Source: Pyrinomonadaceae bacterium
Lineage (GTDB): Bacteria; Acidobacteriota; Blastocatellia; Pyrinomonadales; Pyrinomonadaceae
Direction of reading: 5' to 3'
Assembly: GCA_014380365.1 (NCBI GenBank)
Contig: JACMJZ010000028.1
Span: forward strand, 1-46,780
DNA: 46,780 bases
Both the position numbers and the translations under genes were made by a program. Shown piece by piece: positions 1 through 8,192 of the stretch. Under the pieces are notes generated by a model that saw only the letters and a list, made by a program, of their open reading frames with translations, did no database searches and was not told the DNA's origin. Position 1 is the stretch's first letter. Each line of letters starts with the position of its first letter.

Positions 1-85
1 GGGGGTTCTTACACCCCCCCCGTGGGGGGCCCTCCCGTGGGGGGGGGGGGCCCCCCTATCCCGCGGCCCCCCACCCCCGGTTCAC
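1..85. other. G/C homopolymer-rich contig end
   Basis: Runs of G and C dominate this stretch, with almost no ordinary sequence until about base 85. There is no coding potential. It resembles a low-quality assembly end or a strongly self-complementary repeat rather than natural coding DNA. Treat these bases as unreliable. Confidence 0.6.
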
Positions 86-290
86 TGCATATTTATTTTT
101 CTTCACGCCGAAGGCCGTGACAGACAGTAGCTAAGGGCAAGTGCCTGCGATAGCCGGTGGGTCTCTTCACCGCTCTTGTCAGTCCACCTGCGGCCCGGGG
201 GTCCCCGGCGGGGCAGCCCCGCTGGGGTGCCATACTGCCTGCTCTTGTCAGAACCGCCTGCGTGAGCGGGCAGGCCATTCTTCACCGCAA
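86..290. other. Gene-free stretch with GC-rich short repeats
   Basis: I see no supportable gene here. The stretch holds short related motifs of the form CCTGCG-(T/A)(G/A)AGC-GGGC/GGTGG near 143 and 252, separated by CTCTTGTCAG words. A similar motif recurs near 44274. These look like small dispersed extragenic palindromes. Confidence 0.4.
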
Positions 291-296
291 CAACAA

Positions 297-334
297 AACG
301 GCGTGAGCAATCCTTTCAGATCGCTCTCGCCGTT
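297..334 (-). terminator. Rho-independent terminator (bidirectional)
   Basis: Arms at 297-312 and 319-334 form a 16-bp stem with one A/A mismatch and one G-T pair around a six-base loop. On the minus strand the stem is followed by a T-rich tract, so it fits transcription ending downstream of the gene at 362-1021. On the plus strand it also runs into a TTTT tract, so it could act in both directions. Confidence 0.7.
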
Positions 335-361
335 TTGCTTTGCTTCAGTTCCACCACCGCC

Positions 362-1021
362 TTATAACGGTGGGCCTGCCAGCACCGTAAACGACGTCAC
401 CGGATGCACCTCCCAGGGCGTGGCTCTCCAGTTGGTTGGACCTCCTGGATTCGTGCTCTCTGTTTCCGACTCGTGAAAAACGTCATAGAGCAGCCAGCCT
501 CGGAAAGTCACCCACTTATTTTTGAACTTAGTGCTCGCAGCAGCCAGCATCGCATCGTAGTTGCTCGGGTCAAAGCCAAGCTTCTCCTGCCAACGCGGGC
601 TGATCTCCATGATCACAAATTTACGGTTCTTGTTCTTCTCCGAAGCTTTTGCTACCACGTTGATGTGGATGTCGCGCAGGTAGCCCTTGCCGCAATTACA
701 CCCTTCCTTGAAGCCGCCCTTTTCCACGCTGGCTACGTAGCCGGTCACTTCCACCTGCGTGTTGGGATCGAAGGTATCGTTGTTCGACGGCTTCCGGATG
801 TCAGCAATGGTAAGAGTTTTGACGTCGGTTGCTGCGTCGTCACGATTTTTCAGCACATTAAGTTTTTGCCCCTTGAGAGATGTTGCATTTCCGCAGGCCC
901 TACACCCACGAAACGCTGTCCCCATCGAGCAGGGCTCTTGTGGAACAGTGCCGCCCACGCCGAGCGAAAGCGAGAGCAGGACAACAAATAGAAACGCGAC
1001 CGTAGCGAAGCGTCTTGACAT
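362..1021 (-). CDS. Small exported cysteine-containing protein, function unknown
   Basis: 219 residues. The first ~25 residues form a signal peptide (MSRRF start, then a hydrophobic run), so the protein is probably periplasmic or extracellular. GGAG lies about 7 bases upstream of the ATG, which supports this start. Cysteines cluster at about residues 31-43 and again in GCNCGKG. The central part (about 85-215) has alternating hydrophobic residues and ends in a WEVHPVTSF segment, which reminds me of small secreted OB-fold-like proteins. I do not recognise a named family with certainty. It stands alone, convergent with nothing, and is followed by a strong hairpin terminator. The composition matches the rest of the contig. 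Confidence 0.75.
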   Translation of the reverse strand: MSRRFATVAFLFVVLLSLSLGVGGTVPQEPCSMGTAFRGCRACGNATSLKGQKLNVLKNRDDAATDVKTLTIADIRKPSNNDTFDPNTQVEVTGYVASVEKGGFKEGCNCGKGYLRDIHINVVAKASEKNKNRKFVIMEISPRWQEKLGFDPSNYDAMLAAASTKFKNKWVTFRGWLLYDVFHESETESTNPGGPTNWRATPWEVHPVTSFTVLAGPPL

Positions 1022-1318
1022 GAGATTCTCCTTTTCTGCCAGGTGTGAAACGCGAGGAATGCGCGCAGACTATTCCAGGACCACTACGGTGTCAATGATT
1101 CTTTGCAAAGAGTCTGTTATCACAGCGGCAGCTTCAATTGATTTTGGTATCACTCCCAGCTTTCCCTCTTCACCTGCCATTACTAGAACTCTTGTATTAA
1201 TTAGGGCAGAATGTGCCTTCCGCAGAAGGCCGCCGCACAAGAGTGCTCTTCAATCCCCGGCTTTCGTACACCCCGACTCGGCGATTTGAACGTTTCGACA
1301 AGTTAACTATCAAACGAA
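1022..1318. other. Divergent intergenic region before the restriction operon
   Basis: These 297 bases separate the minus-strand exported protein from the plus-strand hsd operon, so both promoters should lie here. I see no convincing -35/-10 pair and no clear ribosome binding site directly before the hsdM ATG. The sequence is relatively AT-rich around 1130-1215. Confidence 0.4.
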
Positions 1319-2842
1319 ATGATTACTGGCGAACTCAAGACAAAAGTTGATCGGCTGTGGGATGCGTTTTGGTCGGGTGGCATCAGCAATCCGCTCGAAG
1401 TCATTGAGCAGATCACTTACTTACTCTTTATCAAACGACTCGACGAGCTTCACACGGCGCAGGAGGCAAAGGCCAACCGCTTAAAGAAGCCGCTTGAAAA
1501 CGCAATCTTCAATCGCAAGCAGCAGGACTTACGCTGGTCGCGGTTCAAGCATGAAGCCCCGCCTGCCATGTACAAGATTGTCTCTGAGAAAGTCTTTCCT
1601 TTCATCAAGGAATTGAAGAGCGCGCGGGAAGATTCCACTTACTCGCACCATATGAGGGACGCGCGTTTCACCGTCCCAAACGCTGCTCTCCTCGCCAAGG
1701 TTGTCGACATGATCGACAACATCCCCATGGAGGAGCGGGACACCAAAGGCGATCTCTACGAGTACATGCTCAGCAAGATCGCGTCGGCGGGGCAAAACGG
1801 TCAGTTTCGCACGCCACGTCACATCATCCAGTTGATGGTTGAGATGGTCGCGCCAAATCCTGGCGACGTTATTTGCGATCCGGCGTGTGGCACGGCGGGC
1901 TTTTTGGTGGCCGCGGGTGAATATCTCCGGGAAAATCACAAGGAGATCTTCACTGACAACAAACTGCACCATCACTTTAACGAAAAGCTCTTCAATGGAT
2001 TTGATTTCGATTCGACCATGCTGCGCATTGGAAGCATGAACATGCTGCTGCACGGCGTCGAGAACCCAAACATTCGCTACAAAGATTCGCTTGCCGAAGA
2101 ACATGCCGGAGACGAAGAGCAGTACACACTCGTGCTTGCGAATCCGCCGTTTGCCGGTTCGCTGGATTACGAAAACACTGCCAAAGATCTCCAGCGCATC
2201 GTGAAGACGAAGAAGACTGAACTGCTCTTCCTCGCGCTCGTCCTGCGACTGCTCAAACCCGGCGGACGCGCCGCTGTCATCGTGCCTGACGGCGCGCTTT
2301 TCGGCTCATCCAACGCGCACAAGACACTGCGCAAGATGCTCGTGGATGAACAGAAACTCGACGCCGTGATTTCGATGCCCAGCGGCGTTTTCAAGCCTTA
2401 CGCTGGCGTCTCCACTGCCATCCTCCTTTTCACCAAAACCAATTCTGGTGGCACGGAGCACGTCTGGTTTTACGACGTGGACGCCGACGGCATGTCGCTC
2501 GACGACAAACGCACCGAACTCCTTCCAGCAGAAAAACTCGGGGCAGTTCCTAGGGTTGCCCTTACTGTAGACGAACATGTGAAGAACAATTTGCCCGATG
2601 TGCTGGCCCGTTGGAGGGAACGTGAGGGGAGTGAAGCCGAGCGCCCAAGAACGGCTCAATCATTCAGGATTCCGAAATCCGAAATCCAAAATCAAGGTTA
2701 TGACCTCTCGCTCAACCGCTACAAGGAAGTAGTCCATGAGGAAGTAGCTCATCGACCGCCGACCGAGATTTTGATTGCCCTGGGCCAACTAGAGGTAGAG
2801 ATTGAGCAGGGGATGAAAGAACTGGAGGGAATGCTGAAGTGA
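1319..2842 (+). CDS. hsdM: Type I restriction-modification system methyltransferase subunit HsdM
   Basis: 507 residues, the usual size for HsdM. The protein transfers a methyl group from S-adenosylmethionine to adenine N6 in the site read by HsdS. An N-terminal helical HsdM_N region (about 1-140) precedes the N6-methylase domain. The AdoMet-binding motif I is DPACGTAGF at D187 and the catalytic motif IV is NPPF at N275-F278. The C terminus (about 440-507) is the helical part that contacts HsdS. The stop overlaps the GTG start of hsdS by four bases, so the two are translationally coupled. This is the first gene of a five-gene operon. No strong Shine-Dalgarno sequence is visible before the ATG at 1319, but the N terminus (MITGELKTKVDRLWDAFW) is typical of the family. 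Confidence 0.96.
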   Translation: MITGELKTKVDRLWDAFWSGGISNPLEVIEQITYLLFIKRLDELHTAQEAKANRLKKPLENAIFNRKQQDLRWSRFKHEAPPAMYKIVSEKVFPFIKELKSAREDSTYSHHMRDARFTVPNAALLAKVVDMIDNIPMEERDTKGDLYEYMLSKIASAGQNGQFRTPRHIIQLMVEMVAPNPGDVICDPACGTAGFLVAAGEYLRENHKEIFTDNKLHHHFNEKLFNGFDFDSTMLRIGSMNMLLHGVENPNIRYKDSLAEEHAGDEEQYTLVLANPPFAGSLDYENTAKDLQRIVKTKKTELLFLALVLRLLKPGGRAAVIVPDGALFGSSNAHKTLRKMLVDEQKLDAVISMPSGVFKPYAGVSTAILLFTKTNSGGTEHVWFYDVDADGMSLDDKRTELLPAEKLGAVPRVALTVDEHVKNNLPDVLARWREREGSEAERPRTAQSFRIPKSEIQNQGYDLSLNRYKEVVHEEVAHRPPTEILIALGQLEVEIEQGMKELEGMLK

Positions 2843-4005
2843 AGTGGCCACTAAAACGGCTCGCTGACCTTGGTGCCATCTCGACTGGGTCGACACCCCG
2901 TACAACAGAGTCCCGCTTTTACGGGGGCGACCTCCCATTCGTGACTCCAGCAGAACTCGACACGGGTGTGCCAGTCATGAGCACGCCTCGAACCTTGACT
3001 GAGGAGGGGGCGGCAGAGGCGAGAGTGCTCCCGGAGGGGGCGGTAATGGTGTCTTGTATCGGTTCGCTGGGAAAGATTGGTATAGCCGGACGCTCGCTCG
3101 CGACCAACCAGCAAATCAACTCGGTTGTGTTCGAACGTGAAAAAATATGGCCAAAGTATGGCTTCTACGCCTGCCGCCTGCTGAAGCCAAAGCTAGATTG
3201 CATGGCTCCTGCAACGACGCTTCCGATCGTAAGCAAATCAAAGTTCGCAGAGTTAACGATCCCCTTACCGCCGCTGGCGGAGCAGCGCCGGATAGCGGAG
3301 GTGCTGGATCGGGCGGAGGCGTTGCGGGACAAGCGCAGCACCGTCCTCGCCCAGCTCGCCTCCCTCACCCAATCGCTCTTCCTCGACCTCTTCGGCGACC
3401 CGACCTACAACACAAAAAGATTTCCATCGAAGCCACTCTCATCGCTCGTTCGAGACGACGACACGATTAACTATGGTGTTGTCCAACCCGGTGATGACCA
3501 TGCAGAGGGTATCCCGCTGGTTCGGGTCGGCGATCTAATAGAGGGAAAGGTCAGACACGCAAACCTTAAGCGAATCGCCCCGTCAATTGAGGCAGCCTAT
3601 AAGCGTTCCCGGCTTCGAGGTGACGAGGTGCTCGTAAGCTGCGTCGGTTCAATTGGCGTCGTGGCTTTGGCAAGTGAGTCAGAGAAGGGGTTCAACATTG
3701 CACGAGCAATTGCTCGCATTCCGCTGACGGAAAATACGAATCGCGTTTTTCTATCAGCCTATCTCAACACCGACTTCGTTCAGCGCTATTTCACAAACGA
3801 GCTACGAACTGTGAGTCAGCCCACGCTTAACATCAAGCAGCTCTCCCAAACTTCTGTTGTACTTCCCCCCATAGAGTTGCAGCGGAAGTTCGCCCGCCGA
3901 GTCACAGTGGTTGAGAAGCTGAAGGCGGCGCATCGCGCGTCGCTGGCGGAGTTGGACGCCCTCTTCACAGCCCTCCAGCACCGCGCCTTTAAAGGAGAAC
4001 TTTGA
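2839..4005 (+). CDS. hsdS: Type I restriction-modification specificity subunit HsdS
   Basis: 388 residues with a GTG start overlapping the hsdM stop. HsdS reads the bipartite DNA target and holds HsdM and HsdR together. Two target-recognition domains are visible: about 1-140 (starts WPLKRLADLGAISTG) and about 200-340. Each is followed by a conserved helical region: LPPLAEQRRIAEVLDRAEAL at about 145, and LPPIELQRKFARRV at about 345. The two-fold internal layout and the length are standard for a complete HsdS. The recognition sequence cannot be read from the protein. One base separates its stop from the next gene. Confidence 0.95.
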   Translation: MKWPLKRLADLGAISTGSTPRTTESRFYGGDLPFVTPAELDTGVPVMSTPRTLTEEGAAEARVLPEGAVMVSCIGSLGKIGIAGRSLATNQQINSVVFEREKIWPKYGFYACRLLKPKLDCMAPATTLPIVSKSKFAELTIPLPPLAEQRRIAEVLDRAEALRDKRSTVLAQLASLTQSLFLDLFGDPTYNTKRFPSKPLSSLVRDDDTINYGVVQPGDDHAEGIPLVRVGDLIEGKVRHANLKRIAPSIEAAYKRSRLRGDEVLVSCVGSIGVVALASESEKGFNIARAIARIPLTENTNRVFLSAYLNTDFVQRYFTNELRTVSQPTLNIKQLSQTSVVLPPIELQRKFARRVTVVEKLKAAHRASLAELDALFTALQHRAFKGEL

Positions 4006-4006
4006 T

Positions 4007-4801
4007 ATGGCCGTCATTTCTCCTTTTCCAGAAGGACACGTCGAAGCCTTGGCAAAAGTGCTTGGCGACTGCGGTTCCGGCTCTGACATTTCTCGAGTTC
4101 TGCTTGATCGCGGTTTGTCAGACAACTCTGGTCAATCTACAAAGTGGCGGCGACTGTATTGGGTATTCCTTGATGCTCAAAGAAAGCATGGAGGTGCGAA
4201 TCGAATTCTCGATTTCATTAGATCGTTTCTGATCCCCGCTCGTTTTGTTGGTCGCAATGACGAGTTCGAAGCTCGTCGGCAACAACTCAACACAATTCTC
4301 GCCTTCTCCGGCCTTGAATACCAACCAGATGGAAGGTATCGCAAGTGCAGTGCTGCCCAGACCCTTGATGAAGCAGAAAAAAGAGTACGAACTATTCGGA
4401 TGAAGTTTCAAGGCAGACGCATTCATGCGGAGGTCTTGAAATACTGTCGGCCCGAACTCCTTCAAGACAACTATTTCCACGCCGTCTTCGAAGCCGCCAA
4501 GGGATTGGCTCAGCGAATACGAGATATGTCTGGAGTGCAGGCGGATGGGGCATCTCTTGTCGACAAGGTGTTCTCAATTGATCGGCCAGTTTTAGCGATT
4601 AATTCACTTCGTACCGAAACAGAAAAATCCGAGCACAAGGGATTTGCCTCACTGCTAAAAGGTTGTTTTGCGGCGGTGCGAAATCCACTGGCCCACGAAC
4701 CAAAGATTCTGTGGCACGGTGAAGACGACGCGGCAGATTATTTATCGCTCATCTCGCTTCTCCATAGAAAGCTAGACGAAAGTGTCCGGACGGGAAATTG
4801 A
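4007..4801 (+). CDS. TIGR02391/Ymh-family protein with HEPN-type Rx4H motif
   Basis: 264 residues. The C-terminal half (about 130-255) matches my recollection of the TIGR02391 (Hypoth_Ymh) family: an 'ILxxCxxEL...NYFHAVFEAAKGLAQRIR' type helix pair and a terminal 'RNPLAHEPK' segment. R225-N-P-L-A-H230 is the R-x4-H signature of HEPN superfamily RNases, so a ribonuclease role is plausible but inferred. The N-terminal ~75 residues (DISRVLLDRGL...KWRRLYWVFLDAQ) resemble the N-terminal domain seen in AbiJ-like abortive-infection proteins. The gene starts one base after hsdS and ends 13 bases before hsdR, so it is clearly part of the hsd operon. It holds the same slot (hsdM-hsdS-X-hsdR) as prrC, an unrelated-by-sequence HEPN anticodon nuclease of E. 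coli. It could instead be a non-catalytic accessory binding protein. Confidence 0.85.
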   Translation: MAVISPFPEGHVEALAKVLGDCGSGSDISRVLLDRGLSDNSGQSTKWRRLYWVFLDAQRKHGGANRILDFIRSFLIPARFVGRNDEFEARRQQLNTILAFSGLEYQPDGRYRKCSAAQTLDEAEKRVRTIRMKFQGRRIHAEVLKYCRPELLQDNYFHAVFEAAKGLAQRIRDMSGVQADGASLVDKVFSIDRPVLAINSLRTETEKSEHKGFASLLKGCFAAVRNPLAHEPKILWHGEDDAADYLSLISLLHRKLDESVRTGN

Positions 4802-4814
4802 GCAAGCATTTTAA

Positions 4815-7800
4815 ATGTCGAATTTTACTTTTCTTCAAACGGAATGGCCTGAGCTGCATCAGTCAGCTACGAAGGTTGAGTCCCTTGCGTGTACAGATGC
4901 GCGCGCGTGCTGCTTTTACGCTCGGCGCACGCTTGAGCTTGCCATCCATTGGCTGTACGAACACGACGCGGAGCTGAAGCGACCTTACGACGATAATCTC
5001 AGCGCGCTCATCTACGAACCAACCTTCAGAGACAACCTCACCAAGGATCTCTTCCTGAAGGTCAAAACGATCAAAGAAATCGGCAAATTGGCCGTTCACA
5101 GCCGAAAACCCATCACCGAACGAGACGCGCTGCGCGCCACTAAGGAACTGTTTCATTTTCTTTACTGGCTGGCACGCATGTATACGCAGCAATCTCCGGA
5201 GCAGTACAAGCACATTGCGTGGGATGAACAGAAGATCCCTGCGCGTCAGGTATCAATTTCAGCGACTACGCTCGATCAACTCAAAGCTGCCGAAGAACAA
5301 TTACGCGTACGCGATCGGGCGATTGCTAAACAAACGAAGGCTCAGGCCGACACGGATACGCAGATTGCTTTGTTGCGCGAACAAATCGCGGAAGCAAAGA
5401 AGCGCAACGAACTGATTCCCGACGACCACGATTATTCTGAAGCCGAAACTCGCGACTACTTCATCGATTTGCTTTTGCGGGAAGCCGGCTGGCCGCTCGA
5501 CAAAACCGAAGACCGCGAATACCCCGTTACGGGAATGCCGAATGAAGCGGGCGCGGGTTTTGTCGATTACGTTCTGTGGGGGAAAGATGGCTTGCCGCTC
5601 GCAGTTGTTGAGGCAAAACGCACCAAGAAAGATGCGCGCATTGGGCGACAACAAGCAAAGCTCTACGCCGATTGTCTCGAAACGCAATTCGAACAGCGCC
5701 CACTAATCTTTTACACCAATGGATACAACACGTGGTTCTGGGATGATCAGAACTATCCGCCGCGTGGAGTGGAGGGCTTTTACAAACGCGATGAGCTTGA
5801 ACTCCTGATCCAGAGGCGCAGCAAAAGGAAGGACCTGACAAAGGAAGGCGTAAACAAGGCAATCGTCGAAAGGTACTACCAGGAAGAATCGATCCGTGCA
5901 GTCACCGAACACTTCGCGAAGAAGCAGCGCAAGTCCCTTATTGTTATGGCCACCGGTGCGGGCAAGACGAGAACCGTCATCGCGCTGTGCGAGCTACTGC
6001 AAAGATGCAACTGGATAAAACGAGTTCTGTTCCTCGCCGACCGCGTGGCGCTCGTGCGCCAGGCTGCGAATGCTTTTAAGCAACATTTGCCCGATTCCAA
6101 CCCAGTGAATCTTGTAACTGAAAAATTCACTGACAGTCGCGTTTATCTATCGACCTACCCAACGATGATGGGACAAATCAATGAAGTCGAGGATGGCTTG
6201 CGGCGTTTTGGCGTGGGGCATTTCGACCTCCTGGTAATTGATGAAGCGCATCGATCGGTTTACCAAAAATATCGAGCGATATTTGAGTACTTCGACTCTT
6301 TGCTCGTGGGCCTAACGGCAACGCCGAAAGATGAAGTCGACAAGAATACCTACTCGTTGTTCGATCTGGAGAAAGGCGTGCCCACTTATTCCTACGACCT
6401 CGACCAGGCGGTATCAGATGGATTCCTGGTGCCGTACAAGCCGGTGGAGGTTCCGCTCAAGTTTGTTCGCGAAGGAATTAAGTACGACGACCTCACGGAC
6501 GAAGAAAAGGAAGAGTGGGACGCTATTGAATGGGACGAAGAAAAGGAAGACGTTCCCGAATCTGTTGATCCAGCAGCTTTGAATAAGTGGCTTTTCAATG
6601 CGGATACCGTAGACAAGGTGCTTGCGACACTGATGCAGCGCGGACAGAAGGTTGGCGGCGGAGACCTCTTAGGAAAGACTATTATCTTTGCCAAGAACCA
6701 CAAACACGCGATCTTTATTCAAGAGCGTTTCGATAAGAACTATCCGCATTACAAAGGAACCTTTGCGCGAGTGATAGACAGCCAGGAACCGTACGCACAA
6801 ACCCTTCTCGACGACCTTTCAACACCTAACAAGCCACTTCAAATTGCGGTTTCGGTAGACATGCTTGATACCGGGATCGACATTCCGGAATTAGTCAACC
6901 TGGTCTTTTTCAAGATTGTTCGTTCGAAGACAAAATTCTTTCAGATGATTGGGCGTGGTACTCGCTTGCGTCCGGATCTCTTTGGACCGGATATCGATAA
7001 AGAGTTCTTCTATATTTTCGACTACTGCGGAAATCTTGAGTTCTTCAATCAGGATGTGAAAGGCGTCGAAGGCTCAGCACAAGAATCTGTTAGCACCAAG
7101 ATCTTTAAGGCTCGCGTGGAGTTGCTTGAGAACTTTCGTAAAACCGGCGCGGTGACTGATGAAGCAATCGGCGAACTTGATGACGAAATCACGGCAACAC
7201 TGCGGCAGCAAATCCAGGCGATGAACACCGACAACTTCGTGGTTCGTGCTCACAGAAAAGAGGTTGAAAAATTTCGTGAGCCGGCAACCTGGGAAGAACT
7301 CGGACCTGATGAATTTGAGGAGCTCGATTTTGTTCTCGCCGGCTTACCAAACGAGTTAGACCCTGAGGATGAAACTGCGAAGCGATTTGACTTGCTCATT
7401 CTTAAGCTTCAACTGGCAGTGCTGACAAAGGAAGAATCGTTCATCAAACTTCGCGACAACGTGAAAGAGATAGCAAACCGCCTGGAAGAGAAGCGAACGA
7501 TTCCGATGGTTAGCGAACAGATGGAGTTGATTTGTGATTTACAGCAGGACGAATACTGGCCCGACATAACGCTGGCGATGCTCGAAGATATCCGCAAGCG
7601 ACTGCGCGATCTCGTGAAGTTCATTGATAAAAAACAGCGGAAGCTGATTTATACGGATTTTGAAGATGAACTGGGCGAGATTCGCGAGGTTAAATTCGGC
7701 ACAATCGGCTCGGCGGTAAACATCAAGCAATATCAAAAGAAAGTCATGCACTTTCTGAAGGAACATGAGAACCACATCGCAATTAATAAACTAAAGCGAA

Positions 7801-8192
7801 ATATTCCAATTACTCAGAGCGATGTCGAAGAGCTTGAGCGTATTCTGTTCGAATCTGACGGCATGGGAACCAGAGAAGATTTTGAGAAAGCCTATGGCAA
7901 GCAGGAGCATCTCGGTTTATTTGTCAGGACTCTCGTTGGTCTCAATCGAGAGGCAGCCAAAGAGGCATTCGGTCAGTACCTTTCTCAGAAGACTCTTAGG
8001 GCAAATCAAATTCGGTTTATTGATCAGATTATTGATTACCTTACTCAGAACGGTGTGATGGACCCGAGCCTACTCTATGAAGCGCCTTTTACAGACTACA
8101 ATAGCACAGGGCTTGATGGAGTGTTCGGGAACGACGACGCAACCGGGATTGTTTCCGTGCTCGATTCGATTAGAAGGGCAGCAGTGGCGTAG
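4815..8192 (+). CDS. hsdR: Type I restriction enzyme R subunit with N-terminal DUF4145 domain
   Basis: 1125 residues. HsdR translocates DNA with ATP and cleaves it. Residues 1-125 form a DUF4145-type helical domain (HEPN-like fold, but IGKLAVHS lacks the catalytic arginine), followed by a coiled coil at about 150-200. The PD-(D/E)XK nuclease has D251 and E266-A-K268. The SF2 motor has Walker A ATGAGKT with K384, the DEAH box D476-E-A-H479, the TATP segment near 497, and a helicase C region ending in QMIGRGTRLRPDLFG. The C-terminal third (about 850-1120) is the EcoEI-type HsdR C-terminal region that docks on the methylase. Architecture matches EcoEI-class HsdR. It has no frameshift and abuts the following gene with no spacer. 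Confidence 0.95.
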   Translation: MSNFTFLQTEWPELHQSATKVESLACTDARACCFYARRTLELAIHWLYEHDAELKRPYDDNLSALIYEPTFRDNLTKDLFLKVKTIKEIGKLAVHSRKPITERDALRATKELFHFLYWLARMYTQQSPEQYKHIAWDEQKIPARQVSISATTLDQLKAAEEQLRVRDRAIAKQTKAQADTDTQIALLREQIAEAKKRNELIPDDHDYSEAETRDYFIDLLLREAGWPLDKTEDREYPVTGMPNEAGAGFVDYVLWGKDGLPLAVVEAKRTKKDARIGRQQAKLYADCLETQFEQRPLIFYTNGYNTWFWDDQNYPPRGVEGFYKRDELELLIQRRSKRKDLTKEGVNKAIVERYYQEESIRAVTEHFAKKQRKSLIVMATGAGKTRTVIALCELLQRCNWIKRVLFLADRVALVRQAANAFKQHLPDSNPVNLVTEKFTDSRVYLSTYPTMMGQINEVEDGLRRFGVGHFDLLVIDEAHRSVYQKYRAIFEYFDSLLVGLTATPKDEVDKNTYSLFDLEKGVPTYSYDLDQAVSDGFLVPYKPVEVPLKFVREGIKYDDLTDEEKEEWDAIEWDEEKEDVPESVDPAALNKWLFNADTVDKVLATLMQRGQKVGGGDLLGKTIIFAKNHKHAIFIQERFDKNYPHYKGTFARVIDSQEPYAQTLLDDLSTPNKPLQIAVSVDMLDTGIDIPELVNLVFFKIVRSKTKFFQMIGRGTRLRPDLFGPDIDKEFFYIFDYCGNLEFFNQDVKGVEGSAQESVSTKIFKARVELLENFRKTGAVTDEAIGELDDEITATLRQQIQAMNTDNFVVRAHRKEVEKFREPATWEELGPDEFEELDFVLAGLPNELDPEDETAKRFDLLILKLQLAVLTKEESFIKLRDNVKEIANRLEEKRTIPMVSEQMELICDLQQDEYWPDITLAMLEDIRKRLRDLVKFIDKKQRKLIYTDFEDELGEIREVKFGTIGSAVNIKQYQKKVMHFLKEHENHIAINKLKRNIPITQSDVEELERILFESDGMGTREDFEKAYGKQEHLGLFVRTLVGLNREAAKEAFGQYLSQKTLRANQIRFIDQIIDYLTQNGVMDPSLLYEAPFTDYNSTGLDGVFGNDDATGIVSVLDSIRRAAVA

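Noticed and set aside
362-1289. Long plus-strand frames opposite the exported protein gene (404-991 and 759-1289)
   Set aside because: The minus-strand frame has a signal peptide, a ribosome site and a terminator. The plus-strand frames have none.
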